Positions 20,501 to 31,350 of a stretch of 64,000 nt of DNA are shown here, piece by piece. A model generated the notes under the pieces. That model searched no databases. It saw only the letters and a program-made list of their open reading frames with translations, and was not told the DNA's origin. A program made the translations under genes and the position numbers. The DNA is from Melampsora larici-populina 98AG31 (Eukaryota > Basidiomycota > Pucciniomycetes > Pucciniales > Melampsoraceae): contig NW_006768834.1 in assembly GCF_000204055.1 (NCBI RefSeq), positions 223,739 to 287,738 on the forward strand, read 5' to 3'. The stretch's first letter is position 1, and each line of letters starts with the position of its first letter.

Positions 20501-22491
20501 TTTAATTTTTCTTGAATCTCACTATTCTTTTCCAATATTTTTTGATTCAGTAGTTCTTGATTTTTTTGTATTTGATCTGTTAATTTATTGAATTGTGTTT
20601 CGTGATTTTTTAAAATTTCTTCATGCAGTTTTTTGTTATTGTTTTGTATACTTTCTTGTATTTTATTATGATTATCACTGATGTTTTCTTGTAATGCATG
20701 ACAAGATGTCATCATACTTGTTTCAAACTGCTGTTGTTGTCCATTCAGATTTTGTTGAATTTCTTCTAATTTTTTATCTTCTTTTATTCCACTTATCAAT
20801 GAATTTATTCTGACTTCATGTTTCTCAAATTTTTCAATTAGAGATTCAATTTTGTTATATGGGTCTTTGATGGGTATTTTAGATTGTGTGTTGACTTTCT
20901 TTTCCAACTTTTCTAATTTTTCAAGGATGGTATCAAATTTGTGTATGTGGGAATCCTCAATATTGATTCTTTCACGTCGTTTACCTTTCTCTTGCGTGAA
21001 TTTGTATATGCTCTCTTGAACTTCTGTATTATAATTTTTTAAGTTAGTTGTTATTGATTGTTCACTATTAAAAATTCTTGTTTCAAGTTGAGTTGTCAAG
21101 TTATGAAGTTGTTTCATAATGTTTTCTTGATTTTTATGCAACCTTGTATCTGACATGTGCACATTCATCATATCTTTCATTTGAAGTACTAATGCTTCAA
21201 TTTTATTGAGGCTGTATATTGGGATTTGCTCATTATAGGATAATTCCCTTTCTCCTTTGAGTTTCTCACTTCTCAATGAACTTGATTCACTTATATCTTT
21301 CTTATAATTATTTTTATTTTTTAGAATTTTTAATTCTGATGTAATATCATCATAAAATCCTTTTAATAACTCACAAGTTTTCTTAAAATGATCATTCTCA
21401 ATACTCACAAGGTGCTCACTCTCATTTTTGATAAATTTGCCTAAATATTTTTCTAATTTCAATAAGGCTTCATCATGTTTAGAGGCTCTTCTAGTTACAA
21501 TCTTGGCTAAATTAGGTAGTTCTGATTCAAAGAAAATTTGAGAAAAATTGGACACCTTAGACTGCTGGTTGAACAGCTCCTGATGTAATGTTTGATCAGG
21601 GTGGTCTTGCTCTAACTTTTCAGAATAGTTAGAGGGGGAAGGTGATTTATGATAGATAGAAGAAATTGATTCACTCGTTTCAGCTGTAGGCTTAACAAGA
21701 TCTGCAGAAGTAGACTGATATAGAGAGGGATTGGGATCAGGATGGAAAAAAAGTTTTGAGTCAGTATGAAGAACTGATGGATGAGAGTGAAAAGTCGAAA
21801 TTGGGGGAGGTAACTTACTCATTGTTCCTTCTCCTTGCCTTTCCCCTTGGGGTCCGACTTGCTGTCTCCATCCTTCTTTTGCTTCACTCTCTTCACCATA
21901 TTTATCATGTCTAAAAGATCTAGAGCGTCCTTGGCTAGGTCGTCGATTGTCTCGTCTCGAGCTCATTTCTTGCGAGAGGTCGATGCGGTGCGGGGTTCCT
22001 CGAACGGTTCCATGGTGCAAGGGTTCAAGTGAAACGTATTGAAACCCTCGGTCAACTCGTCGATTCGGTGACGGTGATGACGACCGCCGTAATGCTCCTC
22101 GAGCTCGCGGTGAGCCTCCTTCGAGATCCAGAGGGCTCGTCGGAAGGCAGGGTTGTTGTTGGCGGCTTTCGCTTCCAAGACATCTCGCTTCGCTTGAAGG
22201 ACCGCTTCCTTCAAGCGGGCTTCCTCGTTGGTCACAGGAGGTTGGCCTGGCGGTGGAGGAGGAGGAGGTAAGATTTGACTCGAGGTGCTGGGGTAAGGTG
22301 GATAGGCTTGTTGGGGTTGTGGTACCGGGTAAGGGGCTGGTTGACCGTGAGCTGCGTTCGATGGGTACGTATAGTTCGGTCCTGCTAAGTGGGCTGGGTA
22401 GTTGGTGTTGAAGTGATAACCCGCTAACTCTTGTTGGGTCTAAAGATATCAAGTTGTCAGTTTTAGCATCAAAACTTGCCATTAGAGTCAA
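17512..22491 (-). CDS. Gag-protease-RT polyprotein, Gypsy A copy 2
   Basis: 1659 codons. The first 220 or so residues overlap ORF-b in another frame and begin inside its intron, so they are probably not translated. From about residue 280 the frame is conserved with copy 1. Order: long coiled-coil-rich Gag N-terminus; Gag core around DGEYNHNDYIDWC; zinc knuckle starting C1031 (CPNC...H...C); aspartic protease DSGAS at D1165; RT with YIDD at 1519-1522. It ends at a TAA within the RT-RNase H linker. Gag forms the particle, PR matures it, and RT copies the RNA in the cytoplasm. The Gag region before the knuckle is unusually long for Ty3/Gypsy. Confidence 0.85.
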   Translation of the reverse strand: MTLMASFDAKTDNLISLDPTRVSGLSLQHQLPSPLSRTELYVPIERSSRSTSPLPGTTTPTSLSTLPQHLESNLTSSSSTARPTSCDQRGSPLEGSGPSSEARCLGSESRQQQPCLPTSPLDLEGGSPRARGALRRSSSPSPNRRVDRGFQYVSLEPLHHGTVRGTPHRIDLSQEMSSRRDNRRPSQGRSRSFRHDKYGEESEAKEGWRQQVGPQGERQGEGTMSKLPPPISTFHSHPSVLHTDSKLFFHPDPNPSLYQSTSADLVKPTAETSESISSIYHKSPSPSNYSEKLEQDHPDQTLHQELFNQQSKVSNFSQIFFESELPNLAKIVTRRASKHDEALLKLEKYLGKFIKNESEHLVSIENDHFKKTCELLKGFYDDITSELKILKNKNNYKKDISESSSLRSEKLKGERELSYNEQIPIYSLNKIEALVLQMKDMMNVHMSDTRLHKNQENIMKQLHNLTTQLETRIFNSEQSITTNLKNYNTEVQESIYKFTQEKGKRRERINIEDSHIHKFDTILEKLEKLEKKVNTQSKIPIKDPYNKIESLIEKFEKHEVRINSLISGIKEDKKLEEIQQNLNGQQQQFETSMMTSCHALQENISDNHNKIQESIQNNNKKLHEEILKNHETQFNKLTDQIQKNQELLNQKILEKNSEIQEKLKEMDENATVTRASLVQELKAENSTSNNNSVSGGRDYVSQTVTRQHVEFTSEDNHRVDPSLRGEDRFRQSITNSQLPNSPYERPTVRNETLPPRETSFMRESTLPVRERSCMREDTIPPPQTQERPFVREDTVQTVMSEASREDKIAKQMSRLWPTGKDWKRFSGDGEYNHNDYIDWCDSLITDMKMDPLVVVSHLSTAFTGTAGQWYIDKRKSKGSMTWDQWKDKIHKRFGNSVWRNNMEDLFMKDKFDASLHADSTTWSLKQKNRIAAFDPDASEERIVNKILNKVDSDVRNAIKSQLTQPYEWDMFLLVFKDIFENTSIVSKKKFYNKPRKTFFENRTNFKDTKPTIPSSTKAQASTSEKRNPRACPNCKSTDPKHQWRGCKEKKINMIEEDNEASDHMNDEYDFHGEPLSDESSSNSENENQEQDVDMIEFSNHDEKDINILQAEAEVPHSWNDDMQMGNIVDARLLKSKPAAGMAHTLGHHAMARGIINNCKVPILLDSGASCSVVGKHFLSEIVPDWHEKLMPSSHVKFSGVGSKLQALGVISLPVIFPHVKQSIRIHAEFVVMENANNKYFILGAENLSHYGFDIFHSKERYFTIGNNNKSVKFALMQHKEILAIKTDHKVPEDSAKLEDSKSLREKILEAEFGPNLTSDQKEDIIKMVMKYKDQFGLGEQPLGVIKNHQVTIQLTIEKPYPPILRKGAYPASPRSRKEIEKHIEELLRMGVIHKVGSDEEVDVTSPVLIAWHNDKSRLCGDFRALNQYTVPDRYPLPRIDQSLTNLFGARYITLMDIMKGFHQNLVEIGSRKFLRIICHLGIFEYIRMPFGIKDAPAFSQRMMDTEFSKELREGWLKVYIDDLIAFHTSWEEHIQALEIVILRAKSMGMTISLTKCHFGLKECKALGHQVSGLWVAVDQNSVAAVLQKPCPKDKQELSSFLGFASYYRAHIPNFGSITRCLYKLYAKGVKFKMTKERIDAVNKIKEMLTTAPILFHPDF

Positions 22492-22655
22492 GTCTGGCTT
22501 ACCTGATGGTGGTAAGCCTGGGAATAAGTCGCCAACTGGGTTGCTACGGGTGGATTTGGGTGGACCGGAGCCCCTTGAGCCACGGGAGCTTCTGGAGCCG
22601 CGGGTGGCACTGCTTCGTGCTGAGCCTCAGGTGCTGGTTGATGCTGACCGGACAT
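21819..22655 (-). pseudogene. Accessory ORF-b, Gypsy A copy 2 (one in-frame stop)
   Basis: Exon 1 is 22655-22503 (51 codons from ATG, Pro/Ala/Gln-rich). The intron is 22502-22440 (63 bp, GTAAGC...TTTAG). Exon 2 is 22439-21819. Landmarks: KRDVLEAKAANNNPAFRRAL, KEAHRELEEHYGGRHH, FHLNPCTMEPFEEPR, and an end at GKGKEKEQ as in copy 1. A TGA (21965-21963) stands where copy 1 has arginine (CGA), which suggests one C to T change; the frame is open and conserved after it. Unknown function. Conserved intron position plus amino-acid-level conservation support a genuine element-encoded protein. Confidence 0.55.
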
Positions 22656-22862
22656 GAGGGCTAGGGTTTGGTGATTTGGACATAGTGGACAAATTAAATT
22701 TAAAAAAAAAATAAAAGATAAATTTAAATAAGATGGGAATAAAATTAAGTCGTTTTGAAAGAAATTTAACGAAGAAGGAAAGGAACGATGATATTAGAAT
22801 ATGATTGATAGGTTGAGGTTGATATCAAAAAGGAAGTTAATAACAATAAGGAAATGTAGATG

Positions 22863-23237
22863 TCAGTACTGATCTCTTGATGGATTGAGCAGATCTCTCT
22901 TACCAGTTAGTTCAGGTAAGCTGTAGGGGGTTCCCGCTGGTTCAACTGACTGGGTATTACGACTAGCTCGAGTAGTTTCGTCGGAATTGCTAGAAATCGA
23001 AATTATTTCGATGTCGTTTTGATGGTTGCTCTTGGCAGGGGTGGTAGGAGCAGTATCGACTTGAATGGGCTGTTGTCCTCCGTAGGCTTCGTCAAAGTTA
23101 TTCAACGGATCGACTATTGCAGGAGTGGACTGATGGGTACTTGGTTCGCTTGGTGGTCTTGCTACTGAAGTGCCTGGACTGGAGTTTCGATTCGTGTTAG
23201 GAAAACCTAGCTGGTCAAACAATTCTGGAAACGACAC
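22863..23237 (-). CDS. Accessory ORF-a, Gypsy A copy 2 (unknown function)
   Basis: 124 codons, Ser/Thr/Pro-rich and acidic, with no recognised domain. Shares Met-Ser start, LF, STHQSTP, FDEAYG, P-I-x-V-D and an Ile/Ser/Asp-rich block with copy 1. After SLPELTG the DNA reads GTAAGAG, a good splice donor, so the last 12 or so codons may be intron. It lies first among the element's ORFs after the leader. Confidence 0.45.
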   Translation of the reverse strand: MSFPELFDQLGFPNTNRNSSPGTSVARPPSEPSTHQSTPAIVDPLNNFDEAYGGQQPIQVDTAPTTPAKSNHQNDIEIISISSNSDETTRASRNTQSVEPAGTPYSLPELTGKRDLLNPSRDQY

Positions 23238-25091
23238 TGTTATCAGTATTGTTTTCAGGTTAAAATAATCAAATAATCAAGAAAATCAAGAAAAAATCAA
23301 TATGATATTTCTTATTTGGTTCGATACTAGATAAGGTGGATAGAAACAAAGTGAACTAACTGTTGTCTGTATGTTTGATTGGCTTTAAACTAGAGAGATT
23401 GATCGATTGTATTATGATTCTTGATCGATTGAAGTATAAGTAATTGAAGATAAGATGAACAAATTGTTGGAGAATAAAGATGTTAATGTGAGATAGGATA
23501 AGCAAAGGGAAGACAAACAATAGCTAGATCAGTAAAACAAGTGATTGTTATCTGATGAGGAAGAAAAGGAGCAAGAGAGTCTGCTCACAAGGTCTTTATA
23601 TACTCAAACAAGGTATCAAATCGGTACTTGTCTCTTACTCGATTGGGGTGGTCCTCGTTTTTGTTGTTCACTCCGATCGTACAGCTGTATAGAAGCACTA
23701 TGATGTAGTCACACAGAAAGAAGAGAAAAGTTTTTATTAATCAGTATCTAATTAGTTCTTTGTCTTAATATTGAAGATAGATAGAAAACCTTGATGACTT
23801 TACTTACTGTTTTGTTAATGATTAATTTTTTAAAACGCTTCTGCTGTAATATGGGTGTTAAAGCTGATTTCAAATCTGGAGGTAACAGGTCTCGGTCGTT
23901 TAATTTCAATACTGATCTTGCTGACTTTTCACAGCTTCGTTATTGTTCAAGGCTTGTGCTTAGGTCGAAGTCGAAGATGCAGCGTTCAGATTTTATTCGT
24001 TTGACTTGAAAATTGAATTGATTGGTCGGTGAGAGAGTATTAGATTTGTTGAAGGCGGTAATCGATGGTAGTTGTTCGATCCTACTTTGTGTTCCTTGGT
24101 CCGAGAAAAAGATACCTTCAAAAATCAATTTGAAATAAGTTACTTATTTCTAGAAGAAAAAGTAATAATTAAATTAAATGACTAAATTTTACTGCACTTT
24201 TATTCCAACTGTGTTTTCTTGGATCGTTCGACTATGAATTTAAATTGATAGAAGAAGAAAAAAAAAAGTAATATTAAAATAAAATTAATTAAAAAAAAAC
24301 TGTACTCTATCCCAACAGACTATTTCTTTGATCGTTTGATCTATTCTTTGTTTTGTCAGCTTATACGTAAGGTTGTAAAGAAAAAAAAAAAAAATTAAAG
24401 ATTAATAAACTATAAGAATTTATTAGTATGAGTATGAATTCAATTTCCTTGATGAAAAGTTAGGCTTCTTACTTTATCGAACAATTCGTCGGTTATTGAT
24501 CGTTTGACTTGTAGTTCGTTCTGTTGGATTTGATTAAGTAAAACATAGAAATAATTCAATTGAAGTTTGAGATAAAAAAAAAATGAGAATTTGAATGGTA
24601 TTCAATAGTAACTTTTATTGACTTTGATACTGATTCGAATCACTTTCGTTGATTCTTTAATCTTCTTTAATTCAACTCGTTCCACTGTTCTAAATTGAGT
24701 GGTTTGGGGTTTTTATACTTTTAATTTGTTTGGATTCCGTTTCGGAGAATTCGTGTTTGGTTTCTTGTTGGAAGAATCTGGAAGTTGGTTTTGATATCAG
24801 TTCTTCCTTTGATTCTTGATGCCTTTTACTTATTTTCGTGATCGTCCAAGTCTATTCTCCTGATTTCGAAAGGAGTGAAATTTGATATTGCAAAAACAAA
24901 ATTTCAAAACTGTAAGTGTTCCTTTAATCCGAATTTCTTCGTTGTAGTTGTTTGTGTATAACACTGAAAATCTAAGTCTAATGTATGTAATTTATTACAC
25001 TTTGGTCGTGTAATACTCAAGCAACGCGGCTTTAGATTGTTTGAAAGGATCACTACTCGTAGTTCCTTGCAGATTGTGTTAATGATTATTG
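23238..25091 (-). other. Leader of Gypsy A copy 2, no convincing gene
   Basis: AT-rich with several poly-A/T runs. Short frames only, none shared with copy 1. Confidence 0.55.
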
Positions 25092-25094
25092 TTG

Positions 25095-25717
25095 CACTGT
25101 AAACATCATTCAACTTCCCCAATTTGGCAGAGGAAAATGATTAATAGTACAGTTTTTCATAAAAGAATCGAATACTGCACACCTGGGCCATTTCACCCAC
25201 ACTACATATGTGCAGCAAGCTAAGTCAATAGTTGTCTATCATGTACATACAGGTCTGCTCAGTTTTTTGCCCATCAGAATAAATAAATCACATGTTATAC
25301 CACATGTAACTTTTTCGACTTTGAAATTTTTTTCCCAAAAATTCACTACATATAATTCTGTAGCTGCTCAGGCAATATTGTTGAAGCTATGTCTTAGTAA
25401 CAGAAAGTGTGTTACATGCAGTTGAGTTGATGAGATCACACCAAAACATTGAGTCAGTGTATGTAGTCAATCTTTTGGAAGCTTTTTTCAATCTGAAAGA
25501 AGTTACAGCATGTATTACATATGAATAACTTGTCCTGATGAGCAGATAACTGAGCAGAACTGTATGTACATGATAACCACATATTCACTGAGCCTGCTAC
25601 ACATATGTAGTGTGGGTGTTATGGCTCAGGTGTGGAGTGATAGACCATTTTATGACAAATCATACTCCCAATCATTTTTCCCTGCCCACTTGGGGAACCC
25701 GAATAATGTCTGCAGTG
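25095..25717. mobile_element. CACTA (EnSpm) MITE, copy 1
   Basis: 623 bp, ends CACTGTAAACATCATTC and ...TGTCTGCAGTG, inverted repeats extending about 50 bp. 3-bp TSD TTG (25092-25094 and 25718-25720). CACTR ends with a 3-bp TSD are the signature of CACTA elements. Nearly identical to 52053-52675. No transposase. Confidence 0.9.
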
Positions 25718-25929
25718 TTGAACAATACAATGCTCTCAAATTGAATGAGTTCAGTCCAGTTTGAGGAAGGCTTTATCAATTTTGGATGATAAAAGGGGAG
25801 TTGTTCTAAATTTAATGTCTGATTTGAGAATTAAGAATGGTTTCTAATGAAACTTTTTGTAGTTGGACTATAAGAGTCTAGTTGGTATGGTTCTCAATCT
25901 TTGATGAAAGTTGAGGTTCTGGGTTTCAA

Positions 25930-25947
25930 TCTGATGAGGCCCCCAAA
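25930..25947 (-). promoter_or_regulatory. Primer-binding site region, Gypsy A copy 2
   Basis: TTTGGGGGCCTCATCAGA on the minus strand next to the 5' LTR, matching copy 1 for 14 bases. Confidence 0.65.
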
Positions 25948-26966
25948 TGTGAGGGTAGTGGCTCTTTAAAGGGAGGCTACACTCACTGAATGGTAGTATT
26001 GGGACTAGGTATGTAGTGAAGTATAATAAATATTATTATATTTCAGATTATAACTAGTTACAAGGGTAGAGGAAGGAGAGAGAGAGAGATGATATGAGTA
26101 GGAGAGGAGTAGTAGAAGGTTAAACAACTAAGAGTCTGCTAGGACAAATCCTGGCAGACTACAGTTAGTTGACTCTTAAAGAAGAGATTTGATTTACAAT
26201 TATGTAAGGGATGAGAACAGGATCCCAATGTTCTCCAATATCCTTCTTGGTAATTGGATAAAGAGTGATTATAAGATCACTATCTTGGTTATCTCTTAGA
26301 GGTCACCAACCTGTTTGGTTATTATCTTGGAGGTCACCAACCTATTGGTTATTATCTCAGAGGTCACCAACCTAGTACAGAAACTACTTAGGGGAAGTAG
26401 AGGATCCAGAAGGGAAGTATATAACTTACTTGGATCTAGTCTGGAATAATCAAGGTAGTATAGAATGAATCACTAGTATTACTATTTGTAATACTCTTGA
26501 TTTTTATTCTATTAGAACTCTTGATGGTTCTTTAGAAATAGGTATGTATAAACTTGGTTTCTTCCCTGAGGATGAACTGAGTTTGGGTTTATATATTCAG
26601 CTCTTTAAACCTAATATTGTGATATACACAAGTGTTACAATATTAGGTTTATAGTTATTATTTTTATTATTTTTATAATTACTTACACTTAATGTTATGT
26701 TCAGTAGTCATTAAGTGTTTTATGCTATATAAGCATTTTTAACTCTTGATACTGAGTTATGAGATGTTACTATTGTTTTTTGTATGTAATCTTATATGTT
26801 ACATATTAGTTCTTGATTACGTATATATGTAATTAGTGTTATATACATATCTTATTACATGTTACATATGTTTCTAAGATATATGTACATGTATTTGGGT
26901 TTTATGAATAATATTTATATTTACAAGTTAGTCTTTGGGTACATGTGTATGTACCCAGGGCTGACA
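25948..26966 (-). repeat. 5' LTR, Gypsy A copy 2
   Basis: 1019 bp, TGTGAGGGTA...GGGCTGACA, followed by TSD CTAAG. It holds the presumed promoter; the GGTCACCAACCT repeats lie at about 26285-26375. Confidence 0.95.
26937..26956. promoter_or_regulatory. Conserved palindrome at LTR outer end
   Basis: GGGTACAT-GTGT-ATGTACCC, perfect 8-bp arms. Present also at 15408-15427 and, with a changed loop, in copy 1 at 7084-7103. A dimeric factor or integrase may bind it. Confidence 0.5.
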
Positions 26967-26971
26967 CTAAG

Positions 26972-29440
26972 TATATTACACAGTTAAGGCAATCAAACAC
27001 AAATGAAGGTGATCTTAGAGAGGGCTGTTAGATCTTTGCTGCTGGCAGCAAGAAACAGGATGTAAATGAGGAAGGAGGGGTATGGAGGTCATGCTGCTCA
27101 GGATTTCACAATGTGGTGGGATTAAGGGTTAGGAGGAATGATGGTCATTGGGAACAAAATGAATGTTGTATACCCTAGGGACAGAGTAATGATATCCTTA
27201 TCATAAGTGTGACCCCTAAGCCTAATCTCTAACCACCTGACAGTTTCAATATCAGAAGACCTCAAGTGTTGTTTTGTCACATGATATTACACTCTATTTT
27301 CTTAGATGGAATTGGGTCACAAAAAGCTGCCCCATCTAGAGTGTTTCAAATTGTTCCATTTGCTGATCCATAAACCAATTGATATTCACCTATAGTCTCA
27401 TGAGGGGTTTTTGGGTTGACTTACAGCCACATTTTCTGTATTATTTGTTTACTCTAGCTTGGTTCATTTGGTGTTATGGTTGCACATTTGACTCCTACTT
27501 CAACTTTCAAAATGGATTCTGCTGCTCACATTTTGATTTATCATCTGTTTTCATTAGATTTTGAATTGAAAAGTCATATTACTCAATTGGTGAATCTCCA
27601 CAGGATCTAAGTACAATAAGTAAAAAGGTGAGATTTTCAAAATCATGAGTTAAATTATAAAGAAATTTTTTTAAAAAAATGTCAGATCAAGAGATTCTTG
27701 ACCTCTTAATTTGTCTTTTTGCCAAGAGGTAATGATCTACATACCTTGAAGTCTTTGTGTATTCAAGGAAAGCAAAGATAATTAGTTTACATTTCATCAC
27801 CATTGATTTACACCAACTTATTCTTGACTTGAATTTTTGAAAACTGAATTGGAATGATGATATGAACAATATGAACAATATGAACCCAACTATGAACCCA
27901 ACTAAATACATAAACGGCCACAAAAGCCAAATCCAGAACCACCCCCAAAAAACTGCAATCAGACCAAATCTTACACCATGTTTTCCAATGTAAAGCTAAA
28001 TATAATCTATTTTCAGTTATTTCATCAATTTCAGTTTGAAAAACCAATCCAACATTATTGTTTTGCCTTCCATATAATCCATCATTATTAGTTTCAACAT
28101 TTAATTTTTGTTCAAGTTTTAATTGGTATTAAAATACCTAGATTCATTAATCTTTCCCATCCCTTTTATCAATCAATCAAAAAAAACAAGTCAGTATCAA
28201 GATTAAAGAAAACCAGACTTGAGACCTATGGTGCTAATTCGGAGGGTAGGAGGCAATTTGAATCAAATTGGAAATACTCACACAGAGAGAGGGAGCTAAC
28301 CTAGTGTTGATTGCAAGGGGATAGTTGTCCAAAATCAAAATTCAAAAGCTTGCTGATGATGATGACTCTGGCCTGTTAGGGGAAATAAAAGCAAATAAGA
28401 TGGAGATCAATTAGTTGAGATAACTAAAGCTCTTGGGAGGCTGGGATCAATTTCAATACAGTTGGAATTGAACCAAGATCCAAGGAAAATTCACCTTGAT
28501 GGTACAGGAGCAGTCAATTTCAATATAAGTGAGAAATGAATGTCCACATGGAGCTATACCTCAAGGTTTGATTATTGATTCTAAACAATTCAACTTGAAC
28601 TTCTGGATGCCATAGCTCAAGTTAGTTGACTGTGGGTGTTCAATTCAGTACTGATAGATTATCTAATCAATTCATGATTAGTAACAAAAGCCAAAAACCT
28701 AGAGATTTCAGAATTAACATCAAATTCAGTTGCTGTAAAAGTTGTGATTTTGATGTCAAAAGAGAAATGTTTGATAAATCAATCAAAGGACCTGATCATT
28801 TGAGCACATTTGAGCTCTAACTTAAGAAAGACTTGAAGTATAGAAGTTAACAGTCAGTGAATAAATTGAATCTGATTAAAAAGTGGTAGATTGATTTGAA
28901 GGATTTGAGAGTAGGATTGCTAATGCTTTGTTGGATTTATATTTGATTGATGCAGTTGACAAAGTTAATGATAATATTAAATCATGTATGATTTCTTCTG
29001 GATGTTTTGAATTACTTGGACTCTCTATGATAGTAACAGTTGATTGGATTATTGAGTGCTTTGATTGTTAGTCATTGTTTCAAAATCTGAAGACCAAAAG
29101 TCTAGAACACAATAGAGGGAGTCAGTAAGATTGATTGAAAATGTTTCAAGATTTGCTATTGATCAGTTTTAATTACAGATTGTTCTGGAAATAATTTTGG
29201 ATGGATGAGGAGTTGATTCCACTTTTGAGAAATGTGTGAAACCAATACTACAATTTCAGAAAGCATCTAGCAGATATGAATCAATGATCACCAGGAATAG
29301 CTTTTAATAAATGATCAAGTTTCACAAACATATATCCAATTGATGCAACTTCTCCAACACATTCATCATACATTTTAACAGTAAAGACAGCCACTGATTC
29401 CTTCTCAACTAATACCTCAGTAAAAACTTTGTATACAGGA
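26972..29440. other. No gene seen (inside probable Helitron 2)
   Basis: AT-rich sequence with scattered stops in all frames. A hydrophobic minus-strand stretch near 27.9 kb could be a decayed membrane segment, but I cannot support it. Confidence 0.45.
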
Positions 29441-29448
29441 TTATTTGT

Positions 29449-31350
29449 TCATTTGATCACAAAGGTTTTCTTAAGCTGAATCCCATTCAAGTAAATCTTA
29501 GCACAAGGTGATAATTGACTGGTACCTGATTGTTTGTAATCAAGTTCTTTTGCTTGATGAAGTGTTAAACGTACCACACCAGTTGTAGTACTTTCAGGCA
29601 TTGGTTCTTCTTCACCCCTTTCCAGAGGTTTTGGAATCAATCAAGGATGATAGATGGGGTCGACTTGGATCTCACCTCTGGCTTTCAATTGATACATGAC
29701 TGGAATAGTCGGACTATATTGTTCAAGATCAGCTACCAAGGTCTGAAGGTCTAAAGGCGTTCCAAGTGATGTGTCCTTCCTACATTTGTTGTAATCCATG
29801 ATTTCCAGTGTGAGACAATTGTTGAGAGAGTTGAGAAGGAGACAGTGGGGTACTGTTCCAGTGTAGGTTCTGAGTACTGTTCTTGACCTAGATACACTTC
29901 AAAATTCAATTACAGTGCTCTAGATTGTGATTAATCATGCGTACTCACCTTGATACAATCTAGATGACCACGGGCACCAATCAAAATTGTCATGTATGGA
30001 TCAGGGGTCCCACCACCAATCTTGACGGCCCTTAATCCGCGAGCATGATGTACAGTGAGTTGAATGACTCTGATAGCTGAATCTATTGGTGTGCCAGCTA
30101 ACATCGGTTCTAAATTAAGTGTGGAAACATTCGGATCGTACCTTCAAAAAAAGAAACACATGATGAGAATTTGGATCAGAACGCAAGAATTGAAAAAACA
30201 ACTTGCATCATAGGACCAAGGGTTGCATGTTGTACTTGAGATTCAATGAAACCTGAGATACCAGGAATTGTGTTAAGATCAAAACCAACAGTTATGAGTA
30301 CAAAGTAAAACTCTGGTACTTCCAGGAAATATAAATCCACTAATTGTAAATGTGGAAAACTATTCATAAGTTCTGATAAAAAGACACAAGACAAAGGTAT
30401 GATTAGTGTTGATTGAAGTGAATAAACTAATAGAGTAGTAGAAGAACCTCAGAACCGACTGATTAAGATCCAAATGATACCACAAAAGGAGATGTTTTCT
30501 ATGATGATATCCTTAGCTGCGCCAATTAACCCTTTCCCAAATCTAATTATCAGAACAATCTTGAAATTAATCTTGGCCGCTGCATCCTTAGCAGTCATTT
30601 CCAAGATATCATTCTGAGTAAAATCAAATTTCCAATCCCGATGGAAGCAAATTTCAGTTACTAATTCATAATAGTGGGACTTAGGAGCGTACCATGACTA
30701 CCACATCATCTTCAGTTTTGGGATGAGTTCTAATAGAATCAATTCGACGTCCTTTTGAACCTAAAGTAAAAGTCAACATTCGAGTCGATCCCGAAACAGT
30801 AGGAGTAGAAGCTACCAAGATTTGATCAACAGAAGCCACAATAGAAGGTGAAAGAACCTATAATCAAATTCAAATGAATCAGCATAAACCTAAATCCCAA
30901 AACCAAAAAGAAAAAGAATCACCGAGTTCACTCTTGGTTTTGTTCGTTGAATTTATATCATTTTGGGTTTCAGAATTTGCATCCGCTTCTGATGTGGCTT
31001 TGATATGTTCCATATTGGCTGAAGGTTACAAAAAAAACCCGTATTACTTATTAATCAATTACTCGATTTTTATTTGGTTGATCATGATCAAATCACTTAC
31101 TTCGACTTTGATTCCATTGAGATCAATTTTGAGAGCTATCAAATGATAATTCAATTTGATTAACTTATCAAACGTTCTGAAACAGGATTCAAAAAAGTTC
31201 ACTTATCAGTTGTTGCAGTTGGTTTTAAATGAAGATGCCTCATATCTAATTCAGCCAATTTATCAGCGCCTAAAATCGCTTGTTGTTTCTTTTCTTCTGG
31301 TGTTGAATCTGGATCAAATGAATGTTTGTAAAAACCAAAAGTACACAGAT
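29449..31350 (-). pseudogene. Tricalbin-like SMP/C2 protein, decayed gene fragment
   Basis: Exon-like blocks in tricalbin order on the minus strand. An N-terminal block near 31.3 kb has DPDSTPEEKKQQAILGADKL. SMP-domain blocks follow: ASVDQILVASTP with KTEDDVVVM, then FPHLQLVDLYFLEVPEFYF with IPGISGFIESQV. A first C2 domain has AGTPIDSAIRVIQLTVHHAR and GGGTPDPYMTILIGARGH, then LEIMDYNK. A second C2 start has VVRLTLHQAKELDYKQ. Tricalbins tether the endoplasmic reticulum to the plasma membrane and move lipids. A frameshift after HWN and a stop before LIPKPLERG break it, and C2 domains beyond are missing. It is oriented with the surrounding Helitron, so it may be a captured gene. Confidence 0.7.

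Larger units (their letters stand above)
13221..26966 (-). mobile_element. Complete Ty3/Gypsy family A, copy 2
   Basis: Full-length leftward element of 13.75 kb with a matched 5-bp TSD CTAAG at 13216-13220 and 26967-26971. Order: 5' LTR, PBS, leader with a CACTA MITE, ORF-a, ORF-b with intron, gag-PR-RT, RNase H-integrase, chromodomain-like tail, polypurine tract, 3' LTR holding a foldback element. The two LTRs are both 1019 bp after subtracting the foldback and one TSD, and I count only about five differences by eye, so insertion was recent. Pol nevertheless carries two nonsense codons and a frameshift. Confidence 0.95.

Noticed and set aside
25130..25700. Possible LTR or tandem gene from the repeated 25.1/52.1 kb segment
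   Set aside because: CACTG/CAGTG ends and 3-bp TSDs identify it as a CACTA MITE.
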